This document shows, one piece after another, positions 1 to 6,702 of a stretch of 6,956 nucleotides of DNA. Origin of the DNA: Gammaproteobacteria bacterium (GTDB lineage: Bacteria > Pseudomonadota > Gammaproteobacteria > Ga0077536); contig DAOWDI010000103.1 in NCBI GenBank assembly GCA_030639105.1, positions 1 through 6,956 on the forward strand, in the 5' to 3' direction. The notes beneath the pieces are model-generated. The model was not told where the DNA came from and made no database searches. It saw only the letters and a list, made by a program, of their open reading frames with translations. Made by a program: the position numbers and the translations under genes. Positions within the stretch are counted from its first letter, which is position 1; every line of letters begins with the position of its first letter.

Positions 1-1040
1 ACCGTCAGCGAGGTCTCGGCGACGTTGGTAGAGAGAATGATTCGAGTCGCCGCGCCGCGATGGAAGATCCGCTGCTGTTCGGCCGGTGACAAGCGGGCAT
101 ATAAGGCATGGATCTCAAATCGATCACGCCAATGACGCAGTGCGTGTGAGACCTCGCGGATCTCGCGCTCACCCGGCAGAAATACCAGGACATCACCGCC
201 CCCGACCTCCTGCAGTTCTTCGATAGCATTCTCGATACCGCGGGTCAGGTCGAGGTCATCGACGTCCTCATCTGGACTTTGTAGCGGCCGATAGCGCAGC
301 TCAACGGGATATGTCCGTCCTTCGACCGTGATGACGGGTGCGCGATCGAAGTGCTCTGTAATGCGATCGACATCGAGGGTTGCCGAGGTAATGATGAGCT
401 TGAGCCCCTTGCGCCGGGCGAGTAGTTGCTTGAGATAACCAAGTAGAAAATCGATATTGAGGCTGCGCTCATGGGCTTCATCGATGATGAGGGTGTCGTA
501 CTGATTAAGCCAGGGATCGCGCTGAATTTCCGTGAGCAGAATGCCGTCGGTCATGACCTTGATGAGGTTGTGATCGCCGAGACATCGTTGAAAACGCGTC
601 TGAAAACCGACATCCAGACCGAGTTCTGTGTGCATCTCCTCGGCGATGCGCATGGCAACGGCACGCGCGGCGAGACGCCGGGGTTGGGTATGTCCGATGA
701 GCCCGTCGATGCCCCGCCCCACTTCCAGGCATATCTTCGGCAGCTGAGTCGTCTTGCCCGAGCCCGTCTCTCCGCAGACGATGACGATGGCATGGTCACG
801 GATAGCCTCGGCGATCTCCGCGCGCCGGGCCGAGATCGGTAGGTCCTGCGGATAGATGAGTCTCGGCGCCGCCCCCACCCGCTGCTCGCGTCTGGCAATT
901 GATTCGTCGATCGCGCGTTCCAGTTTGCCGCGCTCACCCTCATTCCCGTTCAAGCGTTTGAGGCGCCGGGCGAATCGGTGTCGGTCCTTGCCCTGACAGC
1001 GATCGATCTTGCGGTTGAGTACTGTCGCGACTGACATCAT
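1..1040 (-). CDS. hrpA: ATP-dependent RNA helicase HrpA, N-terminal part (truncated by the window edge)
   Basis: Reading the minus strand from the ATG at 1040-1038 gives 346 uninterrupted codons with no stop before the left edge, so this is the N-terminal part of a much longer protein (HrpA is about 1,300 residues in E. coli). DEAH-box helicase motifs are visible in order: Walker A GETGSGKT at residues 90-97, the TQPRR motif at 118-122, DEAH at 187-190, SAT at 219-221, and motif V-like STNVAETSLT at 337-346. The stretches IGHTQPRRLAARAVA and DEAHERSLNIDFLLGYLK closely resemble E. coli HrpA. The N-terminal KDRHRFARRLKRL also resembles the HrpA N terminus, which supports this start. An in-frame stop lies upstream at 1070-1068, and the only alternative start between is a GTG at 1055. 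A weak AGGGA lies 4 to 7 bases before the tandem ATGs. HrpA is a cytoplasmic DEAH helicase acting on RNA: in E. coli it is tied to fimbrial mRNA processing and rescue of stalled ribosomes. It is divergent from gcvT. Confidence 0.95.
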   Translation of the reverse strand, partial: MMSVATVLNRKIDRCQGKDRHRFARRLKRLNGNEGERGKLERAIDESIARREQRVGAAPRLIYPQDLPISARRAEIAEAIRDHAIVIVCGETGSGKTTQLPKICLEVGRGIDGLIGHTQPRRLAARAVAMRIAEEMHTELGLDVGFQTRFQRCLGDHNLIKVMTDGILLTEIQRDPWLNQYDTLIIDEAHERSLNIDFLLGYLKQLLARRKGLKLIITSATLDVDRITEHFDRAPVITVEGRTYPVELRYRPLQSPDEDVDDLDLTRGIENAIEELQEVGGGDVLVFLPGEREIREVSHALRHWRDRFEIHALYARLSPAEQQRIFHRGAATRIILSTNVAETSLT

Positions 1041-1072
1041 GTGATCCCTGGACACGGGTGCATTTTTTCAAA

Positions 1073-1097
1073 GCGGGCTTTGACAGGCAAGGCCCGC
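1073..1097. repeat. Short GC-rich inverted repeat (hairpin) upstream of hrpA
   Basis: GCGGGC at 1073-1078 pairs with GCCCGC at 1092-1097, and TT/AA at 1079-1080 and 1089-1090 can extend the stem past a one-base bulge, leaving an 8-base loop. It lies 33 bases upstream of the hrpA start and may sit in the hrpA leader RNA. No T-tract follows it on either strand in the position needed for an intrinsic terminator. Function unknown, and a chance occurrence in GC-rich DNA is possible. Confidence 0.3.
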
Positions 1098-1367
1098 AAC
1101 CCTCGGCTGCTCAATTCGCCTGGGGGCGGCGCGCCCTACGATGCTGGGCGGGGAAAGCGAATATTTGGCGGCTATCCCGCGCACAATAGCCAGCCGTTAG
1201 GTGTTACCTTGTGGGGGATAGGCTTGGTCGTGCTCGCGGAATGGATTGTGCGTGATAAGAAATCGCATCTACCCTCTTATTTCATAACTCGCGCCAAGGT
1301 GCCATGATCACATGCGCGGACTGAATGAACGACCTGGCTGCATAAAGCAATGACGATGCCGGTCCTT

Positions 1368-1371
1368 GGAG
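1368..1371 (+). promoter_or_regulatory. Closely spaced Shine-Dalgarno GGAG for gcvT
   Basis: GGAG lies only four bases before the ATG at 1376-1378, closer than usual. A second ATG at 1372-1374 overlaps this region in another frame and leads to a 61-codon frame that looks non-coding. An in-frame stop at 1343-1345 with no ATG after it before 1376 makes 1376 the best start for gcvT. Confidence 0.5.
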
Positions 1372-1375
1372 ATGG

Positions 1376-2515
1376 ATGGATACCAAAGCCGACGGTTGCG
1401 AGCCAACGATATCGCTGCTCCACACACCGTTATACGCAATACACGAACAACTGGGCGCCAAGTTTGCGGCCTTCGCGGGCTATGCCATGCCGATAGAGTA
1501 CGGCAATGGGATCAAGTGCGAACACCTGCATACGCGTGCTTATGCCGGCCTCTTTGATGTCTCCCACATGGGCCAGATCGAGGTTCGCGGGAAGGCCGTA
1601 ACCGGCAATTTCGAGGCCCTGGTCCCGAGCGACATCGCCTCGCTGGCGCCCTATCGCCAACGCTATAGCGTATTGACCAACGATGACGGCGGCATCATCG
1701 ACGACCTCATGATCACGCGCCTGGAAGATCAGCTATTCGTGGTAGCGAACGCTGCATTCAAGGCACGTGATCTGATGCATATCAAAGCACGGCTCGGGTC
1801 GGCAGCCACGGTTGAAATACAAGAAGATCGCGCACTCATCGCGCTGCAGGGACCGGCTGCCAGCCGCTGTCTCGGCAAATGGGACAAAGATATTTCCCGG
1901 CTTGCCTTCATGCAGGCCGGCCACTTTCGACTCGCCGGCATCGACTGCCTCATCAGCCGTTGCGGCTACACCGGTGGCGACGGCTTCGAGCTGTCGATCG
2001 CGGCCGCCGACGCCCAACCCTTAGCTGGCATGCTGCTTGAGGACAACACGGTACAACCCGTGGGGCTCGGCGCCCGCGACACACTGCGCCTTGAGGCGGG
2101 CCTGTGCCTGGCCGGCGCAGACTTCGATCCGGAAACGACACCGGTGGAAGCGGCGCTCGAATGGGTCATCGCGGCCAAGTACCGCAATGATCCACCCACC
2201 TGTGCACGCTTTCCCGGCGCCGCCGTGATCCTCAATCAACTTCACGACGGTGTTGCGCGGCGCCGGGTCGGATTTACCTCGGCGGGACGGGCCCCCGTGC
2301 GGGCGGACGTCATCATCTTAAACGACGATCGCCCAGTCGGACGCATAACCAGCGGCAGCTACAGCCCGTCACTCGGCGCACCGATCGCCATGGGCTATGT
2401 CGAGAATGAATTCACGGCGATAGGAACCGAACTAGAGGTAATGATCCGCGGCCGGACGCACACGGTCTATGTCGCCGATCCGGCCTTCGTTCCACACAGT
2501 TATTATCGGCCTTGA
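1376..2515 (+). CDS. gcvT: Glycine cleavage system T protein (aminomethyltransferase)
   Basis: The 379-residue product is full length for the family (364 in E. coli). It transfers the methylene unit from the aminomethyl-lipoyl arm of GcvH to tetrahydrofolate, giving 5,10-methylene-THF and ammonia in the cytoplasm. Visible family signatures are TPLY near residues 17-20, FAGYAMPIEY at 33-42, GLFDVSHMGQIEVRG at 58-72, GGIIDDL at 105-111 (the acidic pair D109/D110 contains the family's catalytic aspartate), LIALQGP at 154-160, GYTGGDGFEL at 197-206, PVGLGARDTLRLEAG at 228-242, and C-terminal GRITSGSYSPSLGAPIAMGYV at 322-342. The N terminus is about a dozen residues longer than in E. coli, and this extension is the least certain part. 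In the C-terminal domain the usual FIGREAL-type segment is replaced by the divergent FPGAAVI at 279-285. It is first in a three-gene operon, 96 bases before gcvH. Confidence 0.95.
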   Translation: MDTKADGCEPTISLLHTPLYAIHEQLGAKFAAFAGYAMPIEYGNGIKCEHLHTRAYAGLFDVSHMGQIEVRGKAVTGNFEALVPSDIASLAPYRQRYSVLTNDDGGIIDDLMITRLEDQLFVVANAAFKARDLMHIKARLGSAATVEIQEDRALIALQGPAASRCLGKWDKDISRLAFMQAGHFRLAGIDCLISRCGYTGGDGFELSIAAADAQPLAGMLLEDNTVQPVGLGARDTLRLEAGLCLAGADFDPETTPVEAALEWVIAAKYRNDPPTCARFPGAAVILNQLHDGVARRRVGFTSAGRAPVRADVIILNDDRPVGRITSGSYSPSLGAPIAMGYVENEFTAIGTELEVMIRGRTHTVYVADPAFVPHSYYRP

Positions 2516-2548
2516 ATCCAGGTAAGGGATCGTTCGGTTATGCGCCGC

Positions 2549-2561
2549 TTGCACGGTGCAA
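2549..2561. repeat. Short perfect dyad in the gcvT-gcvH spacer
   Basis: TTGCAC and GTGCAA form a perfect inverted repeat around one central G. It lies 33 bases after the gcvT stop and 50 bases before the gcvH start. It could be a protein-binding dyad, a small hairpin (5-bp stem, 3-base loop) in the intercistronic mRNA, or chance. There is no T-tract, so it is not an intrinsic terminator. Confidence 0.3.
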
Positions 2562-2596
2562 CGCGCACCCGAATAATCTGGCACAGGTTCTACTAC

Positions 2597-2603
2597 GGGA
2601 GAG
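2597..2603 (+). promoter_or_regulatory. Shine-Dalgarno for gcvH, deciding its start
   Basis: GGGAGAG ends eight bases before the ATG at 2612. The frame is open further upstream to an ATG at 2540, but those 24 extra codons show no GcvH similarity. The strong ribosome site and the family N terminus (MSTTKFTRDHEWV) both select 2612. Confidence 0.8.
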
Positions 2604-2611
2604 CATGCTTC

Positions 2612-2986
2612 ATGAGCACCACGAAATTCACCCGGGACCACGAATGGGTCCTCATCGAAGACACAACGGCGACGGTTGGCATCACCGACTACGCGCAGGA
2701 GCAACTAGGCGACGTCGTCTATGTGGAACTGCCGGAGGTCGGACAGGCCTTCGCGGCGGGCGACAACATCGCCGTGGTCGAATCCGTCAAAGCCGTCGGT
2801 GAAATATTTATGCCGCTCACCGGCACGATTGAGGCCATTAACGAACATCTCGAAGACGAACCCGAGCTTGTCAACAGCGATGCGGCCGGTGCCGGTTGGT
2901 TGTTCAAGATAGCGCTCAGTGATCCCACCAGCGCCGCGGGCCTGATGGACGACGCAGCTTATGCCGAATACATCGCCGGCCTTTGA
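2612..2986 (+). CDS. gcvH: Glycine cleavage system H protein (lipoyl carrier)
   Basis: The 124-residue product is a typical full-length H protein. It shuttles the aminomethyl intermediate among the P, T and L proteins on a swinging lipoyl-lysine arm in the cytoplasm. The family N terminus KFTRDHEWV is at residues 5-13, followed by VGITDYAQEQLGDVVYVELPEVG at 22-44. The lipoylation motif is ESVKAVGE at 57-64, with the acceptor lysine K60 (codon 2789-2791). PLTGTIEAINE follows at 68-78 and the GAGWLFKI segment lies toward the C terminus. It is the middle gene of the operon, with 41 bases between its stop and gcvP. Lipoylation requires LipA/LipB or LplA, none of which is encoded here. Confidence 0.97.
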   Translation: MSTTKFTRDHEWVLIEDTTATVGITDYAQEQLGDVVYVELPEVGQAFAAGDNIAVVESVKAVGEIFMPLTGTIEAINEHLEDEPELVNSDAAGAGWLFKIALSDPTSAAGLMDDAAYAEYIAGL

Positions 2987-3016
2987 TACGGCCGCGACAC
3001 CGACGTTCCCCAACAC

Positions 3017-3021
3017 AGGGA
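3017..3021 (+). promoter_or_regulatory. Shine-Dalgarno for gcvP, deciding its start
   Basis: AGGGA lies six bases before the ATG at 3028. The frame is open back to a TTG at 2983 that overlaps the gcvH stop, but those 15 codons have no family similarity. The ribosome site and the alignment to known P proteins both favour 3028. Confidence 0.7.
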
Positions 3022-3027
3022 CCCGAC

Positions 3028-5919
3028 ATGACGAACCGACGTAAATCACTTGCCGAACTGGAAATGTCGGGCGATTTTATTCGTCGCCACATCGGTCCCA
3101 ACCGGACCCAGATCGCGGAGATGCTCGAACAGATCGGCCTCGATTCCCTCGAAGACCTCCTCCACCGGGCGGTGCCACCCGCCATCGTATCGGCCAAACC
3201 CCTGGCCATGCGCGAAAGGATCAGCGAGCGCGAGGTGATCGCCTACCTAAAGCAGATGTGCCAGCGCAATCAGGTGCTTATCTCCATGATCGGCATGGGC
3301 TACTACGACACCATCCTGCCCGAGGTGATCAAACGCAACGTGCTGGAAAACCCGGGTTGGTATACCGCCTATACACCATACCAGGCCGAGATCAGCCAGG
3401 GCCGGCTTGAGGCGTTGCTGAATTTCCAGCAGGTGGTGATAGACCTCACCGCGATGGAGATCGCGAATGCCTCGGTACTGGATGAGGCCACCGCGGGCGC
3501 CGAAGCGATGGCAATGGCACGGCGCCTATCGAAGACCGAGTCGAATTGCTTCTTCGTCGATGCCGGATGTCATCCGCAGACCATCGCGGTGGTGCGCACG
3601 CGCGCACGTTACTTCGGATTCGAACTGATGGTCGGCGATCCGGCCGCGACCCTAGCGCAAACATCTTGCTTCGGTGTATTACTGCAGTATCCCGGATCCG
3701 GCGGCGGCGTGCGTGATCTTACACCCGAGATTGCGGCAGCACACAACGGCGGTGCGATCACCGCCGTGGCCACGGATCTCCTGAGTCTATGCGTGTTGAA
3801 GCCACCTGGTGAGATGGATGCCGACATCGTCCTTGGCAGCGCGCAACGCTTCGGTGTACCGATGGGCTATGGCGGTCCCCACGCGGCCTTCTTCGCCACG
3901 CGCGAAAAATTCGTGCGTTCGATGCCGGGACGAATCATCGGGGTGTCGGTCGACAACCGCGGCGAACCCGCGCTGCGCATGGCGTTGCAAACCCGCGAGC
4001 AGCACATCCGGCGCGAACGTGCAACCAGCAACATCTGTACCTCACAGGTTCTGCTCGCGGTGATCGCCGGGTTCTACGCCATCTATCATGGACCACGCGG
4101 TCTGAGACTCATCGCCAGCCGGGCGCATCGCCTCATGCAGGTCTTCTGCGCCGGACTCGAGCAGCTCGGCTATGAGGTGGCAACCGCGGCCTATTTCGAT
4201 ACCGTTACCATTCGCACGCCGAACCGTGCGCGCTGGCTGGCGGCGAAGGCACGCGAGCAGTGCATCAACCTGCGGGTGATTGACGTCGATGCACTCGGCA
4301 TTTCGTTCGACGAGACAACCTCGCGCGAGGAGGTGGAAACCTTGTGGCGAGTCTTCGCTCGCAAGGCGTTGATCGAATTTTCAATCGTGGCGATCGATGC
4401 CGAACTCGATGAATGCATTCCGCCCGCGCTCAGGCGCGAGAGCGAATTTCTGACCCATCCGGTATTCGAGCGCTATCATTGCGAGACCGAGATGATGCGC
4501 TACATGCGTAAGCTCGCGCGCCGCGACATCGCCCTCGACCGCGCCATGATCCCGCTCGGTTCCTGCACCATGAAGCTGAATGCGGCGACGGAGCTGCAGG
4601 CGCTGTCCTACCGTGAGTTTAATGCACTGCATCCATTCGTACCGCTAGACCAGGCCCAGGGCTACCGCCAACTCATCGAAGAACTCGAAGAAATGCTGTG
4701 CGACCTCACCGGCTTCGCCGCCTTTTCGCTGCAGCCCAACGCCGGATCGCAGGGTGAGTACGCCGGCCTACTCACCATCCGCAAGTATCACGAAACACGC
4801 GGCGAAGCAAAACGCAATGTGTGTCTCATCCCGGCTTCGGCCCATGGCACGAACCCCGCGAGCGCGGTGATGGCAGGCATGGAAGTGATGGTCATCGCCT
4901 GCGATGTGGATGGCAACATCGACATTGCGGATCTTTCGGCCAAGGCCGCGCAACACCGGGATCGGCTCGCCGCGCTGATGGTGACTTATCCGTCGACCCA
5001 CGGGGTGTTCGAGGAATCGATCCAGGCAGCCTGCGGCATCATTCATGAGAACGGCGGTCAAGTATACATGGACGGCGCCAACCTCAATGCGCTGATCGGG
5101 ATCGGCCGTCCGGCCGAATACGGCGCGGATGTCATGCACATAAACCTGCACAAGACCTTCGCCATCCCGCACGGCGGCGGCGGTCCCGGTATGGGACCCA
5201 TCGGGGTACGCGAACACCTCATGCGCTTCCTGCCCGATCACCCCATCGTCGGCGGCGTTAATCCGGCCGCCCACGAGGAAGGCACAATTGGTACGGTGTC
5301 AGCGGCGCCGTGGGGCTCGGCGAGCATCCTCACGATCTCGTGGGCCTACATCTCGATGATGGGCGCACACGGCCTGCGCCGCGCCACCTTGATCGCGATC
5401 CTCACGGCAAACTACGTCGCCGACCGGCTTAAACCCCACTATCCGATCCTCTACAGGGGACAAAACGGTATGGTTGCCCATGAATGCATCATCGATCTCA
5501 GGCCGATAAAGGCGGCCTGTGGGGTAAGCGTGGACGATATCGCCAAACGCCTGGTGGACTACGGATTTCACGCCCCGACAATATCATTTCCTGTCGCCGA
5601 CACACTTATGATCGAACCGACCGAGAGCGAAAATAAACGTGAGATCGATCGCTTCTGTGACGCCATGATCGCGATCCGCTCGGAGATCAGCGCCATTGAA
5701 ACGGGTGCTATCAACCGCGAGGACAACCCGCTCAAAAATGCGCCACACACCTACGAGATGCTGCTCGATACCGAATGGCTACATCCGTACACCAAGACCG
5801 ATGCTTTTTTCCCGACCGCCGGCGGTGCCGAAGACAAATACTGGCCGCCAGTAGGCCGGGTCGACAATGTATATGGCGACCGGCATTTATCGTGCGACTG
5901 CGTATCGATCGAGGCCTAG
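3028..5919 (+). CDS. gcvP: Glycine dehydrogenase (decarboxylating), P protein, single chain
   Basis: The 963-residue product matches the single-chain P protein of E. coli (957 residues) over its whole length. It is not the split GcvPA/GcvPB form found in many bacteria. This PLP enzyme releases CO2 from glycine and loads the aminomethyl group onto lipoyl-GcvH. The N-terminal half carries FIRRHIGP near residues 12-19, GMGYYDT at 89-95, YTAYTPYQAEISQGR at 112-126, the DEATAGAEAMAMA segment and GSAQRFGVPMGYGGPHAAFF. The second half begins near LTHPVFERYH, then GSCTMKLN at 511-518, EYAGLL and IPASAHGTNPASA, and MDGANLNA. The PLP-binding lysine lies in NLHKTFAIPHGGGGPGMGP at K709 (codon 5152-5154; K706 in E. 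coli). DYGFHAPT, PTESE and C-terminal VYGDRHLSCDCV are also conserved. No frameshift or missing key residue was seen. It is the last gene of the operon, and no clear terminator follows. Confidence 0.98.
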   Translation: MTNRRKSLAELEMSGDFIRRHIGPNRTQIAEMLEQIGLDSLEDLLHRAVPPAIVSAKPLAMRERISEREVIAYLKQMCQRNQVLISMIGMGYYDTILPEVIKRNVLENPGWYTAYTPYQAEISQGRLEALLNFQQVVIDLTAMEIANASVLDEATAGAEAMAMARRLSKTESNCFFVDAGCHPQTIAVVRTRARYFGFELMVGDPAATLAQTSCFGVLLQYPGSGGGVRDLTPEIAAAHNGGAITAVATDLLSLCVLKPPGEMDADIVLGSAQRFGVPMGYGGPHAAFFATREKFVRSMPGRIIGVSVDNRGEPALRMALQTREQHIRRERATSNICTSQVLLAVIAGFYAIYHGPRGLRLIASRAHRLMQVFCAGLEQLGYEVATAAYFDTVTIRTPNRARWLAAKAREQCINLRVIDVDALGISFDETTSREEVETLWRVFARKALIEFSIVAIDAELDECIPPALRRESEFLTHPVFERYHCETEMMRYMRKLARRDIALDRAMIPLGSCTMKLNAATELQALSYREFNALHPFVPLDQAQGYRQLIEELEEMLCDLTGFAAFSLQPNAGSQGEYAGLLTIRKYHETRGEAKRNVCLIPASAHGTNPASAVMAGMEVMVIACDVDGNIDIADLSAKAAQHRDRLAALMVTYPSTHGVFEESIQAACGIIHENGGQVYMDGANLNALIGIGRPAEYGADVMHINLHKTFAIPHGGGGPGMGPIGVREHLMRFLPDHPIVGGVNPAAHEEGTIGTVSAAPWGSASILTISWAYISMMGAHGLRRATLIAILTANYVADRLKPHYPILYRGQNGMVAHECIIDLRPIKAACGVSVDDIAKRLVDYGFHAPTISFPVADTLMIEPTESENKREIDRFCDAMIAIRSEISAIETGAINREDNPLKNAPHTYEMLLDTEWLHPYTKTDAFFPTAGGAEDKYWPPVGRVDNVYGDRHLSCDCVSIEA

Positions 5920-5933
5920 GGACCTCATGTCCA

Positions 5934-5963
5934 TCAACATTAGATTTGGCATTATCAGATAAT
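5934..5963 (+). promoter_or_regulatory. Possible promoter for the heme lipoprotein gene
   Basis: TCAACA at 5934-5939 (four of six -35 bases) and GATAAT at 5958-5963 (five of six -10 bases) are 18 bases apart. They sit where base composition turns AT-rich, just after gcvP. The low GC makes chance hits common, so this is tentative. It would let the gene be expressed independently of the gcv operon. Confidence 0.3.
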
Positions 5964-5972
5964 TTTTTATCT
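5957..5972. repeat. Small inverted repeat just ahead of the lipoprotein ribosome site
   Basis: AGATAA (5957-5962) and TTATCT (5967-5972) flank TTTT, forming a 6-bp AT-rich stem one base before the AGGAGA ribosome site. It overlaps the proposed -10 hexamer. It may be an operator half-site pair or a weak leader hairpin, but could be chance in AT-rich DNA. The Ts are in the loop, so it is not a terminator for gcvP. Confidence 0.3.
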
Positions 5973-5973
5973 C

Positions 5974-5979
5974 AGGAGA
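5974..5979 (+). promoter_or_regulatory. Shine-Dalgarno for the heme lipoprotein gene
   Basis: AGGAGA is a strong ribosome site, with a rather long 11-base gap to the ATG at 5991. An in-frame TAG at 5982-5984 excludes any earlier start. The only other nearby candidate is the ATG at 6006, which would shorten the signal peptide's charged N terminus. Confidence 0.65.
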
Positions 5980-5990
5980 ATTAGACTGTT

Positions 5991-6689
5991 ATGAAAGATA
6001 AAACCATGACTTTATGGGTTTTAATTACGCTACTTGGTGCAAGCATTCTTGTTACTGGTTGTGAATATGATGCTGCTAAACAAAGAGTTTCCAAACAGGT
6101 TCCAGAGGCAAAGACCATAAAGAAACAACAGTCTAAGCAGGTAAATGAAACGATAGTGATTGAAGATAATGAAGCGGAATTGAAAGCCCTGGGGGAAAAT
6201 GCCAAGAAAATAACCAGGGTATTTGCGAATTCATTAAAAAGTGAATTACAAAAAGCCATGGAAAATGGAGGTCCAGTCAATGCACTTACTATTTGTAACA
6301 CCACGGCAATACCGATCACTGAGAAAGTTGCTGAGGAAAAGGGAGTGCAATTAAGTAGAGTGAGCCTGAAAAATCGTAATCTCGCAAATGCCCCAATTGA
6401 TTGGCAAAAAACAGTACTGGAAAATTTTGATGCACGCGCTGCCAAGGGTGAAGATGTTAAAACGATGGTTTATGCCAAAATCATCGAAGAGCATGGAATA
6501 AGACAGTTCCGTTTTATGAAAGCCCTGCCTACAAGTGAAATTTGTTTAACTTGTCACGGCTCAAAATTGACTCCAGATTTGTCGTCTAAGCTGATCGAAC
6601 TCTATCCTTATGACAAAGCGACTGGATATACGCTTGGGCAGATCCGTGGTGCCGTTGTCATCGTGCATGATATTGGACGAACTCACTAG
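5991..6689 (+). CDS. Predicted mono-heme c lipoprotein with Tll0287-like (DUF3365) domain
   Basis: The 232-residue product begins with a lipoprotein signal peptide: charged MKDKTMT, a hydrophobic core at residues 8-21 and lipobox LVTGC with C24 as the acylated cysteine. A Lys/Gln/Glu-rich, probably flexible linker (about 25-65) follows. The rest resembles the Tll0287-like/DUF3365 family: ALTICNTTA at 98-106, VQLSRVSLKNRNLANAPIDWQ at 119-139, one c-type heme motif CLTCH at 185-189, and LYPYDKATGYTLGQIRGAVVIV at 204-225. In the characterised cyanobacterial member Tll0287, heme c is ligated by His and Cys in a PAS-like fold. By analogy H189 and C102 would be the ligands here (inference). The protein should be exported, lipid-anchored and given heme in the periplasm. 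A role in redox sensing or electron transfer is a guess. The gene is visibly more AT-rich than its neighbours, with many AAA, GAA and ATT codons, suggesting a different origin. It starts 71 bases after gcvP on the same strand but probably has its own promoter. Confidence 0.85.
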   Translation: MKDKTMTLWVLITLLGASILVTGCEYDAAKQRVSKQVPEAKTIKKQQSKQVNETIVIEDNEAELKALGENAKKITRVFANSLKSELQKAMENGGPVNALTICNTTAIPITEKVAEEKGVQLSRVSLKNRNLANAPIDWQKTVLENFDARAAKGEDVKTMVYAKIIEEHGIRQFRFMKALPTSEICLTCHGSKLTPDLSSKLIELYPYDKATGYTLGQIRGAVVIVHDIGRTH

Positions 6690-6702
6690 TCAGGTGAAGC
6701 GA

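Larger units (their letters stand above)
1041..1375. other. Divergent intergenic region between hrpA and gcvT
   Basis: This 335-base stretch separates two genes that point away from each other, so it should contain promoters for both. I could not place a convincing -35/-10 pair for either. A TTGACA hexamer occurs at 1080-1085, but nothing resembling TATAAT lies at the right distance. The open plus-strand frame at about 1041-1307 shows no recognisable protein. I found no tRNA and none of the conserved glycine-riboswitch core sequences, although such riboswitches often precede gcvT. The end nearest gcvT (about 1255-1350) is more AT-rich than the rest and is the likelier promoter zone for the gcv operon. 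Confidence 0.6.

Noticed and set aside
471..842. Open plus-strand frame of 123 codons opposite hrpA
   Set aside because: It lies wholly antisense to clear HrpA helicase motifs (Walker A, DEAH) and has no recognisable protein features.
551..943. Open minus-strand frame of 130 codons within hrpA
   Set aside because: It is on the same strand as hrpA but in another frame, rich in Arg and Ser as expected of a shadow frame in GC-rich DNA.
1073..1097. GC-rich hairpin considered as a terminator
   Set aside because: The T-run at 1063-1068 precedes the hairpin on the plus strand, and on the minus strand the stem is followed by an A-run, so neither strand has the stem-then-U order.
1041..1307. Open plus-strand frame in the hrpA-gcvT spacer (88 codons)
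   Set aside because: It starts with a non-ATG codon, has no ribosome site, and no recognisable domain or signal peptide.
4768..5274. Long minus-strand frame (168 codons) opposite gcvP
   Set aside because: It covers the most conserved part of gcvP, including the PLP lysine, and its product resembles no family I know.
5981..6445. Minus-strand frame (154 codons) opposite the lipoprotein gene, with hydrophobic stretches
   Set aside because: The plus strand carries a good ribosome site, lipobox and heme motif. The antisense hydrophobic Phe/Leu/Ser runs are what Lys/Glu/Gln-rich codons give in reverse.
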